This document shows positions 38,198-45,320 of a DNA stretch of 64,000 nt, in pieces (positions within the stretch are counted from its first letter, which is position 1; each line of letters begins with the position of its first letter). The notes beneath the pieces were generated by a model. The model made no database searches. It was not told where the DNA came from and saw only the letters and a program-made list of their open reading frames with translations. Both the position numbers and the translations under genes were made by a program. Source of the DNA: Geomonas limicola (GTDB lineage Bacteria > Desulfobacterota > Desulfuromonadia > Geobacterales > Geobacteraceae); contig NZ_BLXZ01000005.1 in the NCBI RefSeq assembly GCF_014193675.1, positions 1-64,000 on the forward strand, read 5' to 3'.

Positions 38198-38671
38198 ATG
38201 TTGGCCTTCATTTTTTGGACAGTAACCACGGTGGCGGTGCTGGCATCCTGGTGGCGGGACCCGGGCCGGACCAAGAAGGCGCTCCAGACCAGCGGGCGGT
38301 CGCTCAAAGCGCTAGTTCCGAATGTGCTTGGGATGATCGCCTTGGTTGGCCTGGTGCTGGCGCTGGTCCCACAGGAGGTGCTGACCCGGTTGTTCACTTT
38401 TAAAGGGGTGGGTGGCTTTGCCTTGGTCTCGCTGGTCGGCGCAGTCGTCACGATGCCCGCGCCGATCGCCTTTCCGCTCGCAGGCTCGCTGCTGGGGGTG
38501 GGAGCGGCCCCGGCCGCCCTGGCCGCTTTCATCACCACGCTGACGATGGTCGGCATCGTTTCGGCGCCGATTGAGGCTTCCTACTTCGGGGTAAGGTTCA
38601 CTCTACTCCGCCAATCCGCAAGTTTTGTCGCCGCGATCCTGATCGGTCTGTTCATGGGAGTGTTTCTATGA
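38198..38671 (+). CDS. Permease, first half of a split YraQ/ArsP-like transporter
   Basis: This 157-residue protein has about four membrane helices, with the loop GAVVTMPAPIAFPLAGSLLG and SAPIEASYFGVRFTLLRQSA (20 residues) near the end. Such Gly/Pro-rich re-entrant motifs are typical of DUF318 permeases (YraQ, ArsP), which are usually about 300-400 residues long. GGAGG stands before the chosen ATG. The stop overlaps the start of the next gene (ATGA), which supplies a second half. Substrate unknown; related permeases export organoarsenicals or other metalloid compounds. Confidence 0.72.
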   Translation: MLAFIFWTVTTVAVLASWWRDPGRTKKALQTSGRSLKALVPNVLGMIALVGLVLALVPQEVLTRLFTFKGVGGFALVSLVGAVVTMPAPIAFPLAGSLLGVGAAPAALAAFITTLTMVGIVSAPIEASYFGVRFTLLRQSASFVAAILIGLFMGVFL

Positions 38672-39213
38672 TGACAGTTCACCTTAAGCAATACCGGCTG
38701 TTCCTGGTCGTCCTGACAATCAACCTGGCGCTGATGCTCTGGCAACCCGCCCTGGCTGGGCATTCGGTGACCAACTCTCTCAAATTCCTGACCGAAGTTC
38801 TGCTGGTTCTTCCGCCGGTCATGGTAGTCATGGGACTGCTTGATGCATGGGTGCCCCGGGCCTTGGTGGAAGCCCACCTCGGACCGGGAACTGGGCTGCG
38901 CGGCGCCTTTTTTGCCATCCTGCTTGGGACCGCCGCCGCCGGACCGATCTATGCCGCGTTCCCCATTGCGCTTTCCTTGAAAAACAAGGGGGCCCAGTTG
39001 GGGAACATCGTGATCTTCCTGGGGACTTGGGCCAGCATTAAAATCCCCATGATCATCATGGAAAGCAGCTTCATGGGACTGCGCTTTGCCCTGTTGCGGC
39101 TGGCGTTCACCGTGCCGTGCGTCCTGGCCTGCGGTTACCTGATGGAAAAGATAATGCCCGGAGAAGTCATGCCTGAAAACGGCGGTTCCGGCTTGACGGA
39201 GGAGACAGTATGA
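38668..39213 (+). CDS. Permease, second half of a split YraQ/ArsP-like transporter
   Basis: The 181-residue protein has about five membrane helices and the motif GTAAAGPIYAAFPIALSLKN, the counterpart of the APIAFPLAG loop in the preceding gene, and MIIMESSFMGLRFALLRLA, which parallels its FGVRFTLLRQSA. The two genes therefore look like the two homologous halves of one transporter encoded separately. Starts and stops overlap by four bases on both sides, so the three cassette genes are translated as a unit. Confidence 0.72.
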   Translation: MMTVHLKQYRLFLVVLTINLALMLWQPALAGHSVTNSLKFLTEVLLVLPPVMVVMGLLDAWVPRALVEAHLGPGTGLRGAFFAILLGTAAAGPIYAAFPIALSLKNKGAQLGNIVIFLGTWASIKIPMIIMESSFMGLRFALLRLAFTVPCVLACGYLMEKIMPGEVMPENGGSGLTEETV

Positions 39214-39554
39214 GCGCAAAGGGAAGACAGCATTACCGGCACCTCCCCGCGTTCATCCTGTTGGTGCTAGCGGATAATCCGGTGCACGGCAGTGCTATCC
39301 ACACCCTGTTGATGGAACGTATGGGGCTGTCCCGGCCGGACAGTGGGGCCATCTACCGCACCCTGCAACAACTGGAACAGGAAGGCGAGGTCGTCTTTGA
39401 ATGGGATACCAGCGGGAACGGACCGGCGCGGAAGGTCTACCGTCTCACACCGGCGGGATGGGAAAAGCTGGAGCAGTGGCGGGAAGACATCGAGATGCGG
39501 CTGGCTAACCTTCAGAACTTCCTGAAAATTTACGCAGCGTTGGTGAAGCGGTAA
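39210..39554 (+). CDS. PadR-family transcriptional regulator
   Basis: The 114-residue winged-helix protein has the PadR core: LPAFILLVLADNPVHGSAIH, the recognition region SRPDSGAIYRTLQQLEQEG and the wing GPARKVYRLTPAGWEKLEQW, with a short C-terminal dimer helix. It overlaps the second permease gene by four bases. The dyad in the cassette promoter is its likely target, so it probably represses the transporter until a substrate is present. Confidence 0.87.
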   Translation: MSAKGRQHYRHLPAFILLVLADNPVHGSAIHTLLMERMGLSRPDSGAIYRTLQQLEQEGEVVFEWDTSGNGPARKVYRLTPAGWEKLEQWREDIEMRLANLQNFLKIYAALVKR

Positions 39555-39847
39555 AGCTCCACTCTTTGTGCCGGTTTTGGCCCTCCTGGTCCCGCCAGCA
39601 TCAGGAATAGAATCGCTGAAACGGAGTATGCAGATCGCCGAGTCGCAGAGCAGAACTGCAAAGGACGAAGCCTCTTAGGCGAGTGGTGGGATTGTTCCTT
39701 TCTCCGGTCCAAGTTGTTCGCCTTTGTCTTCCATGCTCGCTGCCGCGGCTCTCAAAGGCCGTCCTTTCCTAGCCTCGCGCTAAATGGACTCCTTATTTTT
39801 GGTCAGTTTGCGCACTGCTCTCCCCTCTACCCTGCTAGTGCGTCGGC

Positions 39848-39894
39848 TTCGGGAGCAGGGGGGCGGGGGTTCGAATCCTCTCATTCCGACCATT
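39848..39894 (+). repeat. tRNA-Pro (CGG) 3'-end fragment, copy 2 (att-like direct repeat)
   Basis: This is the same 47 bases as 37881-37927 with one change (A to G in the T-stem, GCGGGGGTTCG). Again it starts in the anticodon loop and has no 5' half. With copy 1 it bounds a segment of about 1.97 kb that carries the permease/PadR operon. Confidence 0.85.
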
Positions 39895-39902
39895 AATTGA
39901 AT

Positions 39903-39931
39903 AGGCCCTTGGCGAAAGCCGAGGGCCTTTT
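39903..39931 (+). terminator. Terminator behind tRNA-Pro fragment copy 2
   Basis: An 11-bp stem (AGGCCCTTGGC / GCCGAGGGCCT, one G-U) with a GAAA tetraloop and a short T run. It sits 9 bases after the tRNA fragment, where a tRNA terminator is expected. Confidence 0.8.
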
Positions 39932-40432
39932 CCGTTGTGGCTCCGGTCCTCCTCCGGTCCGGAGAAAACTTTCCTTTCGCAGCTCATCATTTCTCCCTAC
40001 GACACGGAAAACCCGGAAGAGCCTGAACTTTACCATAGGGATCAGTTGCGAAAACAGCGCCTTTACGAACAGGGATGGTTTGTTGGAGAAAACGTAGATG
40101 ATATGCCTCGAGCATTCACTGATATTGTTGCGCATTACCTAGCTGGTGGCATCGCACAAGAGAAATATCAGCTGATGGAGGGGGGGCATGACGCACATCG
40201 ACTTAAAGTGGCGACCAGAGATGATGACGAAGAGGTCGAGCATATCATCCGAACAAAAGACGAAAACGGTGGAGGGACAATAAGGAAAGAAGCTGTAGCA
40301 GAAGATGTGAGACAGACGATATCCATGACAGCGGTTTGGTCAGTAATTGAAGAACTCGCGGCTGCGATTGCAGAACATAAGGAGATTCAGGTGGAGGCGC
40401 TTGCGCCTTTTTGGGCTCGGCTTGGAACATAA
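39905..40432 (+). pseudogene. Orphan open frame, probably 5'-truncated gene
   Basis: The frame stays open for 176 codons but has only a TTG far upstream and no ribosome site. Its first part runs through the terminator stem, so any original start has been lost. From about 39980 the translation looks like real protein: charged and helical, with YDTENPEEPELYHRDQLRKQ, RAFTDIVAHYLAGGIAQEKY and SVIEELAAAIAEHKEIQVEA. I do not recognise the family. Its place right behind the tRNA-Pro fragment suggests the tail of a gene cut by integration or deletion. Confidence 0.45.
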
Positions 40433-40607
40433 GGTGCTCGAGCGCCCGCCTTTGCCGCGATGGAAGGGGCAATAGGCTTTCGGCACCTCCGGCGGCCGCG
40501 CCTGCATCCTTTCTCGGGATGAGTTGCCAGTACCCCGGAGGTGAGCCTCAGACATCGACACTGTCATCCACGAGCAGCAACGGAGGATTTTAACACGGAG
40601 TCGTTCA

Positions 40608-40714
40608 TGTTCAACTCCTCGATTGACCCGCCATCGGCGTCCAGAATGACCCGCCCACCAGACCTAATGTAATGGTGGCGCCTCTCCTGGGTCAGATTTC
40701 TATGCCGATTCACA
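40608..40714. mobile_element. Probable remnant of an IS21-family element (both ends, no transposase)
   Basis: The right part, GGGTCAGATTTCTATGCCGA (40689-40708) and TTCACA, has the GGGTCA-TTT-TGCCGATT pattern found in terminal repeats of IS21-type elements. About 30 bases upstream the inverted form occurs twice: GATTGACCC at 40621 and ATCGGCGTCCAGAATGACCC at 40633-40652. No istA or istB remains. It could be an internally deleted copy or a small non-autonomous derivative. The pattern match is from memory. Confidence 0.4.
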
Positions 40715-41045
40715 CCCAGTCTTGAAAAACTGCAAATTGTTATCGAAGCAAGCCAGAGATAAGCCGAGAACTAAGGCAAAGGGGGCACGGGGTAGGGGGG
40801 CCCTAACTGGGGCCTGAGGTCGAGTAGCCTACCACCCTGCGCGGGCCCTGCCTCTCGTCGGCTTGAGAACTTTCCACCAGTGCCTTCACTTATGGACTAC
40901 AGCCCTTGGGTTTTGTGCAGCCACTGTTACCGAATGCCCAAGGATCTTCCCCCTATTTCCCTTGGTCGCTACGCAATGGGGAAGGCCACGACGCTACCCC
41001 AAACGAAAAAGGAGCAAGGCTCCATCACCTAACTCCTTGTTTCTT

Positions 41046-41090
41046 TGGAGGAGATGAACGGGATCGAACCGTCAACCTATGCGTGCGAAC
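41046..41090 (-). repeat. tRNA 3'-end relic (Ala-like T-arm) on the minus strand
   Basis: On the minus strand the order is AGGTT, T-arm GACGGTTCGATCCCGTT, acceptor CATCTCC and TCCA with a genuine CCA end. The T-arm is the common bacterial tRNA-Ala form. No anticodon arm or 5' half that pairs can be found upstream. It is another orphan 3' end, opposite in direction to the tRNA-Pro copies, at the far side of the accessory stretch. Confidence 0.55.
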
Positions 41091-41237
41091 TCTCAAGACG
41101 GTTAGACAACTCGTCACAAAGGATGCCTTTGTCAATGCCATATATGCATTGCACCTTGGTGGTCCGCAAACTGTTCGCATCGTCTCTTGAAAATTCGCAT
41201 CCTCTCCTACAATTTACAGGCGTAAGCAAAAAACAGG

Positions 41238-41266
41238 TTGACACCACGGGGCACCGCCGTTATTAT
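41238..41266 (+). promoter_or_regulatory. Strong sigma-70 promoter of fur
   Basis: TTGACA (41238-41243), exactly 17 bases, then TATTAT (41261-41266): a near-consensus promoter. Transcription should start near 41273, 20 bases before the fur ATG. Confidence 0.85.
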
Positions 41267-41292
41267 GACATCCACTTTCAACTGGAGCTCTC

Positions 41293-41724
41293 ATGAAACG
41301 TGCCAAGAAAAAAGTCTTCACCGACTTCATGTCCCAGCGGGGGCTGAAATCGACGAAGCAGCGCGACGTCATCCTGGATTCCTTCCTCTCCTCGGACCGC
41401 CACTTGAGCATCGAGGAACTCTACCTGAAGATTCGGGCCAAGCACCCCAACATCGGCTACGCCACGGTCTATCGCACCCTCAAACTGTTTGCCGAGGCGG
41501 GCATCGCTCGCGAGATGCAGTTCGGCGACGGCCAGACCCGCTACGAGCACGTCGGGGAAGGGGAGCACCACGACCACCTGGTCTGCACCAGGTGCGGCAG
41601 CATCGAAGAGTTCGAAAACGAAACGATCGAAAAGCTGCAGACGGAAGTTGCCGCCAGCCGCGGCTTCCTCATCGAACGACACCGCCTGGAGCTCTACGGC
41701 CTGTGCGGCAACTGCAGGAAGTGA
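41293..41724 (+). CDS. fur: Fur-family metal-dependent repressor
   Basis: This 143-residue protein has the winged helix (STKQRDVILDSFLSSDRHLSIE, recognition NIGYATVYRTLKLF), the regulatory metal site GEGEHHDHLVCTRCG and a second structural CxxC at the C-terminus (CGNC). This is the full Fur arrangement, though PerR or Zur cannot be excluded from sequence alone. The setting next to feoB and a Fur box supports iron. The first residues (MKRAKKKVFTDFM) are longer and more basic than in E. coli Fur. Confidence 0.88.
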   Translation: MKRAKKKVFTDFMSQRGLKSTKQRDVILDSFLSSDRHLSIEELYLKIRAKHPNIGYATVYRTLKLFAEAGIAREMQFGDGQTRYEHVGEGEHHDHLVCTRCGSIEEFENETIEKLQTEVAASRGFLIERHRLELYGLCGNCRK

Positions 41725-41772
41725 CCTCACCGGGCTCCATCCTGTTACACATCACCCAGTTCAATGAAAAAG

Positions 41773-41797
41773 CCCCTGCAGCCTCGAGGTGCAGGGG
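41773..41797. terminator. Hairpin between fur and feoB
   Basis: The stem CCCCTGCA / TGCAGGGG with a nine-base loop has no T run on the plus strand but has five A before it, so it fits a terminator for transcripts coming from the minus strand. For fur it may only stop RNA decay or give weak termination. Confidence 0.5.
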
Positions 41798-41848
41798 GTG
41801 ACCGGTCACGGGCAACAAAGAGATCGGGGTTTTGCTTTCGGGCTTGTG

Positions 41849-41863
41849 TGAAAGTGATTTTCA
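41849..41863. promoter_or_regulatory. Fur box upstream of feoB
   Basis: TGAAAGTGATTTTCA is a 7-1-7 inverted repeat with one mismatch, matching the 7-1-7 form of the Fur operator (TGAAAATnATTTTCA in the half-site notation). It lies 37 bases before the feoB ATG. Iron-bound Fur should repress feoB from here. Confidence 0.8.
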
Positions 41864-41899
41864 TTGGCATCACCTAAGTCAAGAGGGGTAGTTGTTATC

Positions 41900-43891
41900 A
41901 TGTCATTTCTTAAGAAGAAGGGTTCTTGCCACGAAGCTCCGACCGTTTCCCAGCCCGGCGGCAAACTGGTGGCGCTGGTGGGTAACCCCAACGTCGGCAA
42001 GAGTGTTCTTTTCAATGCATTGACCGGCGCCTACGTGACGGTATCCAACTATCCCGGCACCTCCGTCGAGGTGGCCCGCGGCAACGCGACCATCAACGGC
42101 GAACACTTCGAGATCGTCGATACTCCCGGCATGTACTCGATCCTCCCGATCACCGAGGAGGAGCGGGTTGCCCGGGAGATCCTCCTGAACGAGCGCCCCC
42201 ACCTGGTTTTGCACGTGCTCGACGCCCGCAACCTGGAGCGCATGCTGCCGATGACCCTGCAGCTCATCGAGGCGGAGCTCCCCGTGGTCCTGGTGGTCAA
42301 CATCATGGACGAGGCGAAACGGATGGGGCTCACCATCGACATCGAGCTCCTCTCCAAGAACCTGGGGATCCCCGTGGTGGCCGCCGCCACCGCCAAGAAG
42401 ATCGGTCTTCCCGAGATCCGCGCCGCCATCTCCGGCACCGTGCCGAGTGCGGTGAACCGCTTCAGCTATTCGAAGCAGATGGAGAGCGACATCGCCTCGG
42501 TCGCCTCGCAGCTCAAGGGGGACTACATGCTCTCCAGCAAGTCGCTGGGGCTTTTGTTGCTGCAGGGTGACGACGAAGTCGCCGAACTGGTGCGCGGCGT
42601 CGAGGGGGGCGAGGCGCCGGCCGTCGAGGTGACCGTAAAAGACAAGCGCTTCGAGCGCCGGGAATCGTTCCACCTGGACCTCTCCATGGAGCGCAAAGAG
42701 ATCGTGAAACGGATCCTGGACGGCGTCTTCAAGGCTCCGGAAAAACGGGTGGTCACCTTCGCCGAGCGCCTGTCGCGCTGGACCGTGCGGCCTGCCACCG
42801 GGATCCCGCTGCTGTTTTTCGTCCTGTACTTCGGCCTGTACAAATTCGTGGGGGACTTCGGTGCGGGAACCCTGGTAGACCTTCTGGAAGGGAAGGGGTT
42901 CGAGGAGCACATCAACCCGTGGATGGTGCAGCACGTGAAGGCGCTGGTCCCCTGGGAGAGCATCCAGGAGCTCTTCGTCGGCGAGTACGGCATCATCACC
43001 TTGGGGCTGCGCTACGCGGTCGGCATCATCCTCCCCATCGTGGCCACCTTCTTCCTGTTCTTCTCGATGCTGGAGGACAGCGGCTATTTCCCGCGCCTAG
43101 CGCTTTTGGTGGACCGGGTCTTCAAGACCATCGGGCTTACCGGCCGGGCAGTCATCCCCATGGTGCTCGGCTTTGGCTGCGACACCATGGCCACCATGGT
43201 AACCAGGACCCTGGAGACCGTGCGCGAGAGGGTGATCGCGACCCTGCTGTTGGCACTCGCCATTCCGTGCTCGGCGCAGCTGGGGGTGATCCTGGCGCTG
43301 CTTTCCAAGGCACCGGGGGCACTTCTGGTCTGGAGCGTCTGCCTCTTGCTCATCTTCCTGCTGGTCGGGCTTCTGGCCGCTAAAGTACTTCCCGGCGAGA
43401 CGCCGATGTTCTACATGGAACTGCCGCCGATGCGGGCACCGCAGCTCTCCAACGTCTTCACCAAGACCTACACCAGGATGCAGTGGTACTTCATGGAGAT
43501 CCTGCCGCTCTTTATCCTGGCCTCGGTGCTGCTCTGGCTGGGGAAGATCACCAATTTCTTCGAGACCATGGTGCGTGGCCTGAGCCCGGTCATGGCGGCC
43601 TTGGGGCTTCCCAAGGAGGTCGCGGTGGCCTTCATCTTCGGCTTCTTCAGGCGCGACTACGGTGCGGCCGGCCTCTACGACCTGCAGACCAAGGGGCTTT
43701 TGAATCCCCGTCAGCTGACCGTGGCGGCGGTGACGCTCACCCTGTTCATCCCCTGCGTGGCCCAGTTCCTGATCATGAAGAAGGAGCGCGGCTGGAAGGT
43801 GGCCTGTGGCATCGGCGTGTTCGTCTCTACCTTCGCCTTCGGCAGCGGCTGGCTCTTGAACCGCCTGCTGCTCGTTACCGGAATTCTTTAA
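41900..43891 (+). CDS. feoB: Ferrous iron transport protein B
   Basis: This 663-residue protein has an N-terminal G domain (G1 GNPNVGKS, G3 DTPGMYS, G4 NIMDEA) and a membrane part of about 9-10 helices with two Gate repeats, each with a conserved Cys-containing loop (GFGCDTMAT and FIPCVAQF). It imports ferrous iron. The start at 41900 is chosen because the upstream alternative runs through the Fur box. It lacks a separate feoA; a FeoA-like domain is instead fused to the regulator 440 bases downstream. Confidence 0.95.
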   Translation: MSFLKKKGSCHEAPTVSQPGGKLVALVGNPNVGKSVLFNALTGAYVTVSNYPGTSVEVARGNATINGEHFEIVDTPGMYSILPITEEERVAREILLNERPHLVLHVLDARNLERMLPMTLQLIEAELPVVLVVNIMDEAKRMGLTIDIELLSKNLGIPVVAAATAKKIGLPEIRAAISGTVPSAVNRFSYSKQMESDIASVASQLKGDYMLSSKSLGLLLLQGDDEVAELVRGVEGGEAPAVEVTVKDKRFERRESFHLDLSMERKEIVKRILDGVFKAPEKRVVTFAERLSRWTVRPATGIPLLFFVLYFGLYKFVGDFGAGTLVDLLEGKGFEEHINPWMVQHVKALVPWESIQELFVGEYGIITLGLRYAVGIILPIVATFFLFFSMLEDSGYFPRLALLVDRVFKTIGLTGRAVIPMVLGFGCDTMATMVTRTLETVRERVIATLLLALAIPCSAQLGVILALLSKAPGALLVWSVCLLLIFLLVGLLAAKVLPGETPMFYMELPPMRAPQLSNVFTKTYTRMQWYFMEILPLFILASVLLWLGKITNFFETMVRGLSPVMAALGLPKEVAVAFIFGFFRRDYGAAGLYDLQTKGLLNPRQLTVAAVTLTLFIPCVAQFLIMKKERGWKVACGIGVFVSTFAFGSGWLLNRLLLVTGIL

Positions 43892-44035
43892 GAGCCGCTC
43901 CAGGTTCTCTTTTCTACCTGCTACGGTCCCCATCCCCTCCTGTCCTCCCCGTTGAAGGGGGAGGGAGGCGCTGGCGGAAGATAGCGCTCATCAGAAAGGT
44001 TTTCTCCGTGCCACCGTGGCAAAACGGTTTGCTTT

Positions 44036-44073
44036 CAAGAACGTAGAACCTGGAAACATAGAACGTAGAACTG
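44036..44073. repeat. GTAGAACCT repeat family, single arm
   Basis: CAAGAACGTAGAACCTGGAA and CATAGAACGTAGAACTGG repeat the unit (A)ACGTAGAAC(C)TGG. The same words are found as an inverted pair at 55560-55772. It sits directly before the 58-residue Cys-rich gene. Confidence 0.55.
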
Positions 44074-44082
44074 GGGTTTTAG

Positions 44083-44259
44083 ATGCGCTGCGGGTTTTGC
44101 GGACATGAGTTCGCCGAGGAAGAGGGGAACGTCGGGTGCAAGAACTGCCCGATGTCCGGTGGGTGCAAGATGATCAAGTGCCCGCGCTGCAACTATGAGA
44201 ATCCGCCGGAGCCTGCCCTGGTGAAGGGGCTCAAAAAGCTCTTTAAGCGCGAAAAATAG
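44083..44259 (+). CDS. Cys-rich zinc-ribbon-like protein next to feoB, 58 residues
   Basis: The small protein carries MRCGFCGHEF, GCKNCPMSGGCKMIKCPRCN and a basic tail (LVKGLKKLFKREK). Its eight Cys include three CxxC pairs (CGFC, CKNC, CPRC), which makes metal or Fe-S binding very likely. The gene lies between feoB and the DtxR-FeoA regulator. Similar small Cys-rich proteins (the FeoC position) accompany feoB in other bacteria, so a role in iron uptake or its control is plausible. There is no clear Shine-Dalgarno; the preceding repeat may have replaced it. Confidence 0.75.
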   Translation: MRCGFCGHEFAEEEGNVGCKNCPMSGGCKMIKCPRCNYENPPEPALVKGLKKLFKREK

Positions 44260-44326
44260 CCTGTTACTGATGACAACCAACACTTTTTCGATATCATCTC
44301 GCCAGTAGAGAAACAAAGGAGATCAC

Positions 44327-44971
44327 ATGAAACTGACTGATAAGGCGGAAGAAATACTGGAGGCACTCTGGATCGAGTCCGAGGAAAAGGGGCGCGGATT
44401 CGCCGAGCTGGACCAGATGGTAATCGAGGCCTCCGATCCCGCCTACCAGGAGCTGTCCTCCCAAGCGCTCATCGAGATCAAGGGGAGCCGGATCTACTTC
44501 CGTCCCGAGGGGCGCGACGAGGGGCGCAAGACCATCAGGCGTCACCGCCTGGCGGAGCGGCTCATGATGGATGTCCTGAACATCCGCGGCGAGAGCGGCG
44601 ACATGAAGGCCTGCCAGTTCGAGCACCTGTTGAACGAAGGGGTGGACCTGAAGGTCTGCACCATGCTGAATCATCCGTCCACCTGTCCGCACGGCAAGCC
44701 GATCCCGCCGGGTGACTGCTGCGAGGAGGCGAGAAAGAACGGCGATTTAGGCGTGGTGCCGCTGACCGAGCTGAAAAGCGGCGAAGAGGGGGACATCGCC
44801 TACATCCAGACCGAGGACGGCAAGAAGATGCAGAAACTGATGGCGATGGGGGTTTTGCCGGGGAACCGGATCCTGCTCATGCAGGCGTTTCCCTCCTATA
44901 TCTTCCGGGTGGGCTTCTCCGAGTTCGCCATCGACACCGCCATGGCCCGCGAGATCTTCGTCCGCCGCTAA
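44327..44971 (+). CDS. DtxR-family iron-dependent regulator with C-terminal FeoA domain
   Basis: Residues 1-70 form the winged helix (unusually divergent), residues 75-130 the metal-binding dimer domain (HRLAERLMMDVL, CQFEHLLNEGVD, MLNHPSTCPHGKPIPPGDCC) and residues 140-214 an SH3-like FeoA domain (VPLTELKSGEEGDIAYIQT ... MAMGVLPGNRILLMQAFPS). The HPSTCPHGKPIP segment is the signature of DtxR/IdeR/MntR proteins. AAAGGAG is before the ATG. With Fur and FeoB nearby there are two different iron sensors in one module. Confidence 0.9.
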   Translation: MKLTDKAEEILEALWIESEEKGRGFAELDQMVIEASDPAYQELSSQALIEIKGSRIYFRPEGRDEGRKTIRRHRLAERLMMDVLNIRGESGDMKACQFEHLLNEGVDLKVCTMLNHPSTCPHGKPIPPGDCCEEARKNGDLGVVPLTELKSGEEGDIAYIQTEDGKKMQKLMAMGVLPGNRILLMQAFPSYIFRVGFSEFAIDTAMAREIFVRR

Positions 44972-45320
44972 ACAAAGGCTTTTTCGCCACGGAGTCACCA
45001 AGCTCACGGAGAAAAACTGAATCCCGTCTCGGTGGAGAGCAACCGAGCAGATCTCGCGAAAACCTGAAAAACCTGAGAACTACTGGTTCGGCCTTTTGCG
45101 TTAACGCTTAAGGCCGAACCCGTTTCTCAGGGTTTCGGGTTGAAGGGTCTCTTAAAAAGGTAACCGACGAGCGATTGCCGCTCTGCCGGGTCCGGTTCTC
45201 TCCGTGCCCTTGGTGGCTCCGTGGCTCAACAGTTTCTCGTTTTAGGACTTGAACCCGCCCACCGAATCCGCTACCCTGCGACTTTTGTTGCTGACCGACA
45301 ACCTTACTGAGGAGGACATC
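44972..45320. other. Intergenic region filled by a nested inverted repeat, plus P460 promoter
   Basis: The gap is almost entirely the repeat element at 44986-45227. After it, TTGAAC (45249-45254), a 17-base spacer and TACCCT (45272-45277) make a plausible promoter for the cytochrome gene. No gene is seen. Confidence 0.55.
44986..45227. repeat. Nested inverted-repeat element, CACGGAG family
   Basis: The outer arms (GCCACGGAGTCACCAAGCTC and on at 44986-45015; reverse complement GCCACGGAGCCACCAAGGGC at 45195-45226) match over about 30 bases. Inside them ACCTGAAAAACCTGAGAA (45063-45079) pairs imperfectly with TTCTCAGGGTTTCGGGT (45123-45139). The core 45085-45120 is an almost perfect 36-base palindrome (GGTTCGGCCTT ... 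AAGGCCGAACC with GCGTTAACGC in the centre). Three concentric dyads make one large cruciform. Confidence 0.8.

Larger units (their letters stand above)
39555..41292. other. Accessory stretch with relics only
   Basis: In these 1.7 kb I find no intact gene. It holds the second tRNA-Pro 3' end, its terminator, an orphan open frame (39905-40432), a probable IS21-type end remnant (40608-40714), a tRNA 3'-end relic on the minus strand (41046-41090) and finally the fur promoter. The remaining DNA looks like decayed inserted material. Confidence 0.6.

Noticed and set aside
41045-41296. 83-residue frame beginning MEEMNGIEPSTYACELSRR
   Set aside because: This is the known artefact of translating the reverse complement of a tRNA T-arm; it marks the tRNA relic and is not a protein.
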